Shown: positions 7,529 through 13,387 of the stretch, piece after piece
How the letters are laid out: each line of letters begins with the position of its first letter
How positions within the stretch are numbered: position 1 is the first letter of the stretch
Source: Alphaproteobacteria bacterium
GTDB taxonomy: Bacteria > Pseudomonadota > Alphaproteobacteria > UBA3830
Direction of reading: 5' to 3'
Assembly: GCA_025998735.1 (NCBI GenBank)
Contig: BNWJ01000027.1
Location: 1 to 13,387 of the forward strand
Length of the DNA stretch: 13,387 nt
Notes under the pieces: model-generated
Databases searched by the model: none
What the model was told of the DNA's origin: nothing
What the model saw: only the letters and a program-made list of their open reading frames with translations
Program-made: the position numbers and the translations under genes

Positions 7529-7537
7529 ATTATAGCA
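7529..7537 (-). promoter_or_regulatory. extended -10 upstream of the proline-rich gene
   Basis: TGCTATAAT on the minus strand is a full extended -10 element, placing the transcription start near 7522 and giving a leader of about 58 nt. I see no good -35, which extended -10 promoters can lack. The 13 bases ATATGCTATAATT are identical to those at the IS-B transposase promoter. Confidence 0.4.
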
Positions 7538-7735
7538 TATATCCCTCCATACATTCCATACTTATATATGAATGATAACACATTAATTATTAAAAAAACG
7601 TTAACTTATTTAAAAATCACAAATATTGCCAATATAGTGAACTGCCATACATGCGCCATATTTTAATAAACAGACCATTGTTTTGTCGTCCGACTGATAT
7701 TTTATCAGGCCTATTGATTTGTATCAACAGCGCGA

Positions 7736-7765
7736 TTGACTAAAACATGTTATTTCATGTACTTT
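7736..7765 (+). promoter_or_regulatory. probable promoter of the tilS-ftsH-rluD operon
   Basis: TTGACT (7736-7741) is followed after 18 bp by TACTTT (7760-7765), about 29 nt before the GTG at 7794. The 5-bp inverted repeat ACATG/CATGT sits in the spacer and could be an operator. The downstream bases match those of the radical SAM operon promoter. Confidence 0.4.
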
Positions 7766-7793
7766 GTCTGTGATAAGTTAGTAGTATCAAACA

Positions 7794-9293
7794 GTGATTT
7801 TTTCTCAGAATTGTTCAGATCGAAGTAACGCCTGCGTAACGCTGGATCCAGTTGCTCATGTCAAATCTTCTTTAACATTGCAGGCACACATTGCATATAT
7901 TTCAGGAGGTAGCAAAGCAAAAAACGCGGATACTGCAGCCATATTCGACATGGAGATGGACTTTCTCATCAACCAAACAGCGGAAATCTACGGTATTAGC
8001 AATGCCAAAAAGATATGCGTTGCGGTTTCCGGTGGATCCGATAGTATGTCGCTTCTGATGCTGGCGCACAGCTGGGCACGCAAAAGAAATTTCTCCATTA
8101 GTTGTGTCACTGTCGATCATAAACTGCGTCCGGAATCTGCCTCAGAAGCTCTTTTTGTGCGAGATTTCTGCCAATCCATTGGCGTGGATCACTGTATTCT
8201 GGAATGGAACCAACGTGACGTTGGATCCAATGCTTCGCTGCCTTCTGAAACGTATGCGAGCATCCGGCGTGATATAGATCACGGAGAGCTTGAAAATCTA
8301 GCACGTGAAGCACGCTACGGTCTGATCGAGAATTTCTGCAAAAAATCTGATATAAAATTACTACTTACGGGACATACGCTCAATGACCAATTGGAAACAT
8401 TTGAAATGAGAAAACAATGCGGCAGTTCGGAGTTCGGATTGGCTGGAATGAGCCGAATTCGATCGATATCGGACGAACTAAAGCTACTGCGTCCCATTTT
8501 GAGGTTTACCAAGAAACAGCTGGAAAACTTTTTGATTGGCCGAAATATGCAGTGGAAAAACGATCCCATGAACGAAGATGTATCTTTTCGGCGAGTTTTT
8601 TATCGTAAACAAATTATGTCCTACGATGACGAAAAATTTTTCGGTTGCGTAAACGAAATGCTTCGCCTGAGGGAAATGAGAAATAAAATAGAAAAAAGTG
8701 CTGTTGCTCTCCTAAAAAACCAAGAAATCTGCGTTTTTTCGGATTTGGGATACGCTACCTTGAATTTAAACGCTTTATTGGCCGAAACAACAGAGGTGCA
8801 ACGGGAAATCATCAAAAGAATCGTCTGGAACATCGGTGGAAAGAAATATGCTAATAATATAACCGAAGAAACTATCGAAAAAATTCTCGCTAAAAAAAGC
8901 AATACGATTGGACGCTGTCTGATAAAAATCAAAAAGAATACTATGCATGTGTTTCGCGAAAACAGAAACTTTGAGCGAGTACTCTGGGATCCATCGTCGT
9001 CGAATTCCTGCATATTTGATAACCGCTTCCTCATTTCTCGTCACCAGGATGAGCGCACCGACGTAGGGATCCATAAGAACAACACCGATTCTTCCACATT
9101 GCAGATAGTGCCGGCATACCATGAAGCAGAAAAGAAAACGCATGTGCGGCACGCACCGCTGGGATTGCCTTGTATCAGCAAAAATAATACAATCGTGTTC
9201 GTGCACGGTATTTTTTGCGATAGCCAGATGAAGGAAATTGGCATTAGTTGTCGGTTTTTGCATAAGGTTAATTTGTTTGACGTGTTTTTATAA
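7794..9293 (+). CDS. tilS: tRNA(Ile)-lysidine synthase carrying three palindromic elements
   Basis: TilS attaches lysine to C34 of the CAU-anticodon isoleucine tRNA using ATP, switching it from Met to Ile decoding. The ATP loop is VAVSGGSDSMSLL (SGGSDS at 79-84), followed by VTVDHKLRPES (106-115) and TGHTLNDQLETFEMR (192-206). The C-terminal domain (NRFLIS and IVFVHGIFC) is recognisable. At 499 residues it is clearly longer than the usual 400-440. The excess maps to E2 (about 13-49), E3 (about 139-165) and E4 (about 421-456), all between conserved blocks. The GTG at 7794 is the longest in-frame start and lacks a clear ribosome-binding site. ATG at 7950, also without a clear site, would give a normal N-terminus and leave E2 in the leader. 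ftsH follows 6 nt after the stop. Confidence 0.93.
   Translation: MIFSQNCSDRSNACVTLDPVAHVKSSLTLQAHIAYISGGSKAKNADTAAIFDMEMDFLINQTAEIYGISNAKKICVAVSGGSDSMSLLMLAHSWARKRNFSISCVTVDHKLRPESASEALFVRDFCQSIGVDHCILEWNQRDVGSNASLPSETYASIRRDIDHGELENLAREARYGLIENFCKKSDIKLLLTGHTLNDQLETFEMRKQCGSSEFGLAGMSRIRSISDELKLLRPILRFTKKQLENFLIGRNMQWKNDPMNEDVSFRRVFYRKQIMSYDDEKFFGCVNEMLRLREMRNKIEKSAVALLKNQEICVFSDLGYATLNLNALLAETTEVQREIIKRIVWNIGGKKYANNITEETIEKILAKKSNTIGRCLIKIKKNTMHVFRENRNFERVLWDPSSSNSCIFDNRFLISRHQDERTDVGIHKNNTDSSTLQIVPAYHEAEKKTHVRHAPLGLPCISKNNTIVFVHGIFCDSQMKEIGISCRFLHKVNLFDVFL
7830..7940 (+). repeat. palindromic element E2 at the tilS N-terminus or leader
   Basis: E2 is about 111 bp, the same size as E1. It starts GCCTGCGTAACGCTGGATCC and ends with AGCAAAGCAAAAAACGC and TACTGCAGCC. 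The ends form only a decayed inverted repeat: GCCTGCGTAACGC against GGCTGCAGTATCCGC with two indels. It encodes ACVTLDPVAH to SKAKNADTAA, parallel to ARVTLDP and SEAENAS in E5. It shares ACATTGCAG followed downstream by GCATA with E4. Whether it is translated depends on which tilS start is used. Confidence 0.7.
8210..8287 (+). repeat. palindromic element E3 inside tilS (shortened copy)
   Basis: The first 19 bases (CCAACGTGACGTTGGATCC) are identical to E1, and the next 28 or so (GCTTCGCTGCCTTCTGAAAC onward) match E1 at about 85 percent after a 4-base length difference. The copy lacks the GCATGTGC 3' block and ends near a small palindrome, CGTGAT-ATAG-ATCACG (8268-8283). It is read as RDVGSNASLPSETYAS, so its 5' part is in a different frame from E1. 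It lies between CILEWNQ and LENLAREARYG, where ordinary TilS proteins have only a short loop. The right boundary is approximate. Confidence 0.75.
9054..9162 (+). repeat. palindromic element E4 inside the tilS C-terminal region
   Basis: E4 has a degraded 5' block (GACGTAGGGATCC) and a well-kept 3' block (GAAGCAGAAAAGAAAACGC then ATGTGCGGCACGCACCGCTGG). The latter matches E1 over ATGTGCGGCACGCACCG exactly. The middle shares ACATTGCAG and GGCATA with E2. It is read in the third frame, as TDVGIHKNN to HVRHAPLGLP, and lies between NRFLIS and LGLPCISKNNTIVFVHGI. Terminal inverted repeats are poor in this copy and the boundaries are approximate. Confidence 0.7.
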
Positions 9294-9299
9294 ATTGGG

Positions 9300-11252
9300 G
9301 TGCGATTAGTGAATAAAAATCATAAAAGTATTGTTATCTGGATTGCGATAAGCTGTTTCTTTTATCTCTTATTTCAGTCGTTTAACATGGGGAAGGAAAC
9401 TGTTCACGAAGTTCCATACTCTGATTTTATATCAGATGTTAATAGTGGAAAAATTAATACAGTTATTATTCGTGGAGCCAGCATCGACTGCACTACCAAC
9501 GATGGAAAATGCTTCTCAACGCACAACCCAAACGACCACGGACTCGTGGACAGGCTTTTGGCGAAAAACGTCAGAATCGTATCTGCTCCTGCAGAAGAAA
9601 ACTCAACACTTTTGCATTTGCTATTTAGTAGTCTATTTCCATTGATTCTTTTGATCGGCGTATGGTTTTTCTTTATGCGTCAGATCCAGTCTGGAGGCAA
9701 TAAGGCCATGGGATTTGGGAAATCCAAGGCGAAATTATTGAACGAGAAATCCGCAAAGGTTACATTTGACGATGTCGCCGGCATAGATGAAGCTAAGTTC
9801 GAGTTGGAAGAAATTGTCGATTTTCTCAAAGATCCGGGAAAATTCAGGAAATTGGGCGGAAAAATACCGCGGGGCGTATTACTCGTAGGCCCTCCGGGAA
9901 CAGGAAAGACGCTATTGGCGCGAGCAATTGCCGGCGAGGCCAACGTACCTTTTTTTAGCATATCTGGATCTGAATTCGTCGAGATGTTTGTGGGAGTCGG
10001 CGCCAGCAGAGTTCGCGATATGTTCGAACAGGGCAAGAAAAGCGCTCCCTGCATAATTTTTATAGACGAAATTGACGCCGTTGGACGTCATCGCGGTTTT
10101 GGTCTTGGTGGTGGAAACGACGAAAGGGAGCAAACGCTCAATCAGCTGCTGGTGGAAATGGACGGATTTGATGAGAATAGCGGTGTTATCATAATATCTG
10201 CCACCAATAGGCCAGATGTCCTTGATCCGGCGTTATTAAGACCCGGACGTTTCGATCGTCAGGTTGTAGTACCGGCTCCTGATCTAAACGGTCGCGACAA
10301 AATTTTGCGTGTTCACATGAAAAAAATGCCGCTGGCGGCAGATGTGGATCCATTGGTTTTGGCCAGAGGTACTCCTGGATTTTCCGGTGCAGATCTGGCG
10401 AATCTTGTGAATGAGGCTGCGCTGCTGGCCGCTCGAAGAGAAAAGCGAGTCGTCAGTATGACAGAGCTGGAAGAGGCGAAAGATAAGGTCATGATGGGCG
10501 CAGAACGTCGTTCCATGGTCATGACCGACGACGAAAAGAAACTTACGGCATATCATGAAGCGGGCCATGCCATTGTCGCACTTAATATCCCGGAATCTGA
10601 TCCAATTCACAAGGCGACGATTATTCCAAGAGGAATGGCGCTTGGAATGGTAATGCAGTTACCGGTAACCGATAGGATTTCAGTATCTAGAATAAAACTC
10701 GAGGCAGATTTATCGGTGTGTGCTGGCGGAAGAATAGCCGAGGAATTGATATTCGGAAGGGAAAAAGTAACCACTGGAGCATCGTCCGATATAGAGCAAG
10801 CCACTAGAATTGCTCGCCTAATGGTTGTAGAATGGGGCATGAGCGACAAGCTAGGGTTTCTTTCCTATGCGGACGAGGGCGCGCAGGAGGTTTTTCTCGG
10901 ACATTCGACGGTTGCCAGCAAAAATCTGTCGATTGATACGTCAAAAACAATCGACGACGAAATAAGATCCATCGTGGATAGGACTTATAAACATGCCGAA
11001 AGCATACTAAAAAGCCATAGAGACGCTCTGGTGCTGCTGGCGGAAGGACTTCTGGAACATGAGACTCTGTCTGGTGAGGATATCCGTAAAATAATTGGCG
11101 GTGAGAAAATACAAAAGCAGGAGAGAGTAGAAATCGCAAGGAGTTCAGCAAAATTAAAAATGCCAACATCGGATGATAATCATGAAGAATCTAAAAAGAG
11201 GCCCACCAGAAAAAAGCCCCAGCGTAGCCCGCGTGACATTGGATCCGCTTGA
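9300..11252 (+). CDS. ftsH: ATP-dependent zinc metalloprotease FtsH
   Basis: FtsH is a hexameric inner-membrane AAA+ protease that extracts and degrades membrane and regulatory proteins. Two transmembrane segments lie at about residues 10-28 and 104-126 around a periplasmic domain. The AAA+ module has Walker A GPPGTGKT (197-204), Walker [10 protein letters not shown] (252-260) and the second region of homology ending RPGRFDR. The protease domain has zinc site HEAGH (419-423) and the third ligand D497 in [10 protein letters not shown]. At 650 residues it is normal length. The GTG at 9300 is the longest start; GTG at 9309 has GGGG eight bases upstream and is at least as likely. The last seven or so residues (PRDIGSA) and the stop come from palindromic element E5, replacing the native tail end. 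It overlaps the rluD frame by 80 nt. Confidence 0.98.
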   Translation: MRLVNKNHKSIVIWIAISCFFYLLFQSFNMGKETVHEVPYSDFISDVNSGKINTVIIRGASIDCTTNDGKCFSTHNPNDHGLVDRLLAKNVRIVSAPAEENSTLLHLLFSSLFPLILLIGVWFFFMRQIQSGGNKAMGFGKSKAKLLNEKSAKVTFDDVAGIDEAKFELEEIVDFLKDPGKFRKLGGKIPRGVLLVGPPGTGKTLLARAIAGEANVPFFSISGSEFVEMFVGVGASRVRDMFEQGKKSAPCIIFIDEIDAVGRHRGFGLGGGNDEREQTLNQLLVEMDGFDENSGVIIISATNRPDVLDPALLRPGRFDRQVVVPAPDLNGRDKILRVHMKKMPLAADVDPLVLARGTPGFSGADLANLVNEAALLAARREKRVVSMTELEEAKDKVMMGAERRSMVMTDDEKKLTAYHEAGHAIVALNIPESDPIHKATIIPRGMALGMVMQLPVTDRISVSRIKLEADLSVCAGGRIAEELIFGREKVTTGASSDIEQATRIARLMVVEWGMSDKLGFLSYADEGAQEVFLGHSTVASKNLSIDTSKTIDDEIRSIVDRTYKHAESILKSHRDALVLLAEGLLEHETLSGEDIRKIIGGEKIQKQERVEIARSSAKLKMPTSDDNHEESKKRPTRKKPQRSPRDIGSA

Positions 11253-12327
11253 TCTTGTTGGTGTGATTGCACCACAGGCATCTATTCCTGTAGAGGAGGC
11301 TTCAGTATCTAAGATAACGCTGGCATACTCTTCGGAAAGTAGCGAAGCAGAAAACGCCAGTGTCGCAGACACCATCACGCGGGTGGCTCGGGCTAGACTG
11401 GACAAATTTCTCACCTCAGAGTTGCATGGCTATTCTAGAAGTAAGGTTCAAGCGATGATAGAATCCGGCAACGTATCTGTAAACGGTGTGATTGTATTAA
11501 ATGCGAACCATCTCCTGAAAATTCATGATGGAATCACGATTTCTTCCGTTTTCGTGCCGGAGGTTTATGATTTAGACCCAGATGAGAACGTGGATTTTTC
11601 CATTCTGTACGAAGACAATGATCTGATAGTTGTCAATAAACCAGCGGGCGTTGTGGTGCATCCGGGAGCTGGAAACCAGCATCATACGTTGGCAAACGGA
11701 CTGGCTTATCATTATGAATCGCTGTCTTCCGGCGGTGATTCTGCCAGGCCAGGAATTGTCCACCGGATAGATAAAGACACTAGCGGCATTCTTGTGGTGG
11801 CCAAAAACGACTACACCCACGAAAAACTAGCGGAACAATTCAAAATACATTCCATAAAGAGGAAGTACATTTGCTTTTGCTACGGAGTTATCAATCCAAG
11901 ATGCGGAAAAATCGAGACTTTTATATCACGAGACAGGAATAATAGAATGAAAATGGCTGTTTCCAATAGCGATGGCAAATTAGCCATTTCCATGTACAGA
12001 ACTCTCAAGATATTCTCCAATTTGGTGTCCAAGGTGGAATGTGAATTACACACAGGCCGTACTCATCAGATTAGGGTGCACATGACATATATTGGACATT
12101 CACTCATCGGAGATTCCACGTATCGCTCGAAAAATTGCAACAGAATTCTTGCGGAACCAACGATACAGGACAAAACACGCATATCATACATCAGAAATTT
12201 TCCACGCCAGGCGTTGCACGCATATCTTCTAGAATTCACACATCCGAGATCGCAGGAATTGATGCACTTCGAATCTGAGCTCCCGGACGACATGCAGGAA
12301 CTGGAAAAAATCCTTGATGGAATATAG
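11173..12327 (+). CDS. rluD: RluA/RluD-family 23S rRNA pseudouridine synthase with an element-derived N-terminal extension
   Basis: The enzyme isomerises uridines to pseudouridine in RNA; the closest assignment is RluD, which modifies helix 69 of 23S rRNA. An S4 RNA-binding domain starts at about residue 74 ([20 protein letters not shown]). The catalytic domain has [15 protein letters not shown] (153-167), the catalytic Asp in [10 protein letters not shown] (D200), and [10 protein letters not shown] (295-304). Normal members start just before RLDKFL. Here residues 19-70 are palindromic element E5 and residues 1-18 are read out of frame through the end of ftsH. Listed start ATG 11173 has only a weak upstream site, and in-frame GTG codons at 11233 and 11263 inside E5 are alternatives. 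RluA versus RluC versus RluD specificity cannot be settled from sequence alone. Confidence 0.92.
   Translation: MIIMKNLKRGPPEKSPSVARVTLDPLDLVGVIAPQASIPVEEASVSKITLAYSSESSEAENASVADTITRVARARLDKFLTSELHGYSRSKVQAMIESGNVSVNGVIVLNANHLLKIHDGITISSVFVPEVYDLDPDENVDFSILYEDNDLIVVNKPAGVVVHPGAGNQHHTLANGLAYHYESLSSGGDSARPGIVHRIDKDTSGILVVAKNDYTHEKLAEQFKIHSIKRKYICFCYGVINPRCGKIETFISRDRNNRMKMAVSNSDGKLAISMYRTLKIFSNLVSKVECELHTGRTHQIRVHMTYIGHSLIGDSTYRSKNCNRILAEPTIQDKTRISYIRNFPRQALHAYLLEFTHPRSQELMHFESELPDDMQELEKILDGI
11228..11383 (+). repeat. palindromic element E5 spanning the ftsH stop and rluD N-terminus
   Basis: E5 is 156 bp (52 codons) with a perfect 9-bp terminal inverted repeat: CCCGCGTGA at 11228-11236 and TCACGCGGG at 11375-11383. 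GGATCC lies 13 bases from its left end, as in E1 and E3. It shares GCGAAGCAGAAAACGCC with E2 and E4. In the rluD frame it encodes ARVTLDPLD to [14 protein letters not shown]; in the ftsH frame it gives PRDIGSA and then TGA. It therefore contributes to two proteins in two frames. It is the longest copy, with extra sequence in its middle. Confidence 0.85.
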
Positions 12328-12477
12328 GATCGTCTAGGGTTTAAAGCTAGTACACAGTCAATGTTATAATTGCTGGCATGGATGAAGTACACAATTTCGT
12401 GTGGTTTTACTCCAAATTACAAACTTGATTGCGTACTATCATAATTATTTAAAACTCTAGTTAGCAACCGAAACGCA
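12328..12477. other. intergenic region downstream of rluD
   Basis: These 150 bases hold no convincing gene or terminator hairpin. TATAAT at 12364-12369 is followed by an ATG at 12379 that opens only a 16-codon frame, so this may be the orphaned promoter of a lost gene, or chance. Confidence 0.4.
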
Positions 12478-12693
12478 TCATGATCTACTTATTACGCGGA
12501 CGGAAATGACATCTTTGACACTTTCTATATCCTTTAGCGCTGCATCAGCCTTTGAGTTCGTGTCAATTATAGTGTATGCTACTCCGTTTCTGTTTTTATT
12601 GATCGTAGCGTCGTTGTTTTTAGTTATTACCAGGAGCACAAGACTGAGCACAAAACTTTTCTGCTAACCCAACGGCATCTTCCACGCTTATAT
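12478..12693 (-). pseudogene. C-terminal remnant resembling the ACT domain of phosphoglycerate dehydrogenase
   Basis: On the minus strand the stretch from about 12693 to the TGA at 12478 encodes NKNRNGVAYTIIDTNSKADA then DIESVKDVISVRVIS. The pattern GY/AYxIIDxN, an alternating helix, and IxSVKxxISVRVI is that of the last 50 residues of SerA-type phosphoglycerate dehydrogenases, whose ACT domain binds serine. The upstream frame is closed by a TAG and there is no start codon or catalytic domain, so this is a leftover. The family call rests on short similarity and is tentative. Confidence 0.45.
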
Positions 12694-12949
12694 TCATCAA
12701 CTGTGCTATATACCCTACCGCAGCAGAAGGCATTTTGCCACTTCGACGTTTTTCGGAGTGTATTTCTATTAACACCGGAACGATTCCTCTAATGTTCATT
12801 GGCAACAAATCTGCAAACCGTCCGTCACTTATTGGCGGCAAATCTAAAAGCTTTTCGGCACTCATTTGACCTGTTACAAAAGCCTCATGAAGCGATCCAG
12901 GCATTGTTTGTGCACCAGATGCCTGTAGTTGCTGTTTGGGGGTTGGTAG
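12620..12949 (-). pseudogene. unknown gene truncated at its 5' end by IS-A
   Basis: The minus-strand frame stays open from the IS-A junction at 12950 down to a TAA at 12620. An internal ATG at 12904 would give 94 residues, but the frame continues upstream (KLPTPKQQLQASGAQT), so that ATG is probably not the original start. Visible sequence includes FADLLPMNIRGIVPVLIEIH and PSAAVGYIAQLMNISVEDAV. The second part has a helical pattern faintly like the N-terminal helices of NuoE/FdsG proteins, but the following conserved motif is absent, so I do not name it. It overlaps the SerA-like remnant in another frame by about 70 nt, suggesting a frameshift or deletion at the join. Confidence 0.4.
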
Positions 12950-13387
12950 CTTACCACCCTTCTCGTCTTTTCATTCAAAATAAGATGTGCTAAGCTGTTG
13001 ATGTATTTAACCAAATGAGGATCTATGCATCTTAGAAAAACAGGGGGCGTATCGGATTTGTCAAAGTGCATTGAAAACAATCTAAAACAAAAGGTCCAAA
13101 CATTGAGCAAAGACTTATTCTTGCAATATATTTGCACAAAAAAAGCGCAAGAAAGCCGTATTCGTAGACTTTTAAAAAACAAGAAAATCACCCTTGACGA
13201 TTTTATGAAAAATTTTGTGCGGGAAATCGTTGATATTCTACTAAAAAAAGGCGAAACAACAACTTTGATAATGGACCAAAGTCAGATCCTGGAAGATAGG
13301 CAGTGCTTGATGATTTCTATTCGTTTTGAAAATAGAGCGCTGCCTGTTCTTTGGAAAATCGTGGACACAAAGGGAGCTATCGGGTTT
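12950..13387 (+). mobile_element. IS-A, right copy, 5' part (runs off the window)
   Basis: The element begins CTTACCACCC at 12950, the same terminal sequence as the left IS-A copy and as one end of IS-B. The first 126 bases are a near-perfect inverted copy of 1-126. It points right, away from the left copy. It has interrupted the unknown minus-strand gene that ends at 12620. The second terminal repeat lies outside the window. Confidence 0.9.
13025..13387 (+). CDS. IS4-family transposase, N-terminal part (partial at window edge)
   Basis: An uninterrupted frame of 121 codons starts at ATG 13025, preceded by GAGG at 13017-13020, and runs off the end. It contains LIMDQSQILEDRQCLMISIR and LPVLWKIVDTKGAIGF, aligned with MMDQSQIKDDLQCLMIS and IPILWKVVKTKGNIGF of the IS-B transposase. 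The Asp in MDQSQ is the first catalytic acid; the second and third lie beyond the edge. The N-terminal 80 residues differ from IS-B and are about 20 residues shorter. Confidence 0.9.
   Translation, partial: MHLRKTGGVSDLSKCIENNLKQKVQTLSKDLFLQYICTKKAQESRIRRLLKNKKITLDDFMKNFVREIVDILLKKGETTTLIMDQSQILEDRQCLMISIRFENRALPVLWKIVDTKGAIGF

Larger units (their letters stand above)
7465..7793. other. AT-rich intergenic region between divergent transcription units
   Basis: This 329-bp gap separates the minus-strand proline-rich gene from the plus-strand tilS operon. I find no coding frame of note and no tRNA. It holds the promoter elements listed separately and three small inverted repeats close together: CTGATA-TTT-TATCAG (7694-7708), TTGAT-TTGT-ATCAA (7714-7727) and ACATG-TTATTT-CATGT (7746-7761). 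None is followed by a T-run, so they look more like operator or mRNA-structure sites than terminators. Confidence 0.6.

Noticed and set aside
8985-9010. A further GGATCC with an odd insert (WDPSSSNSCIF) in tilS as a seventh element
   Set aside because: It lacks the TGACG block, the 3' block and inverted repeats; it could be normal loop variation or a tiny relic.
12620-12904. Assignment of the truncated frame to NuoE or FdsG
   Set aside because: Only a helical pattern with a few shared positions is seen; the expected following motif and cluster cysteines are absent, so a name would be over-reading.
12874-13191. Minus-strand 105-residue frame across the right IS-A boundary
   Set aside because: It is antisense to the IS-A transposase, and its C-terminal part crosses the IS junction. 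The sense frame from 13025 aligns with the IS-B transposase.
1-13387. CRISPR array, tRNA or rRNA genes
   Set aside because: No regularly spaced direct repeats and no cloverleaf or rRNA-like sequence were found by reading; the repeats present are dispersed palindromes inside genes.

Overview
The window looks like a chromosomal segment of a low-GC bacterium, most likely an alphaproteobacterium with a host-associated, mobile-element-rich genome of the Holosporales or Rickettsiales kind. The clues are the tilS-ftsH gene order, many decayed group II intron and insertion-sequence (IS) remnants, and short palindromic repeats lodged inside protein genes in the manner of Rickettsia palindromic elements. 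This placement is inference from gene content; no rRNA or other marker is present.

Layout. Bases 1-126 and 12950-13387 hold the starts of two copies of one IS4-family element (IS-A), facing outward in inverted orientation; both run off the window. Bases 127-2398 are a graveyard of group II intron pieces: a reverse-transcriptase N-terminus and a maturase C-terminus with RNA domain V on the minus strand, and a frameshifted reverse-transcriptase core on the plus strand. An intact second IS4-family element (IS-B, 825-1990) sits between them. Bases 2438-4135 encode formate-tetrahydrofolate ligase (fhs). Converging on it is a minus-strand pair, a radical SAM/SPASM protein followed by a nucleotidyltransferase-like protein (6191-4132). 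Upstream of that pair, on the same strand, is an exported proline-rich protein (7464-6364). After about 330 bp of AT-rich regulatory DNA, tilS, ftsH and an rluD-type pseudouridine synthase form a tight plus-strand operon (7794-12327). The right end carries a small serA-like remnant and an unknown gene cut by IS-A.

The most interesting signal is a family of at least six palindromic elements of about 80-156 bp, called E1-E6 here. They lie in the sense orientation and in frame inside fhs (E1), tilS three times (E2, E3, E4), the ftsH/rluD overlap (E5) and the nucleotidyltransferase gene (E6). They share a 5' block around TGACGYTGGATCC, a 3' block around GAAAAYGCATGTGCGGCAC, and terminal inverted repeats. 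Each adds about 25-50 residues to an otherwise conserved protein, and different copies are read in different frames. E5 supplies both the stop codon of ftsH and the N-terminal extension of RluD. I know of no named family matching this sequence, but I could not search.

The housekeeping genes serve one-carbon metabolism (fhs), tRNA-Ile lysidine modification (tilS), membrane proteolysis (ftsH) and 23S rRNA modification (rluD). All keep their catalytic motifs despite the insertions, so the elements appear to be tolerated in loops and termini.
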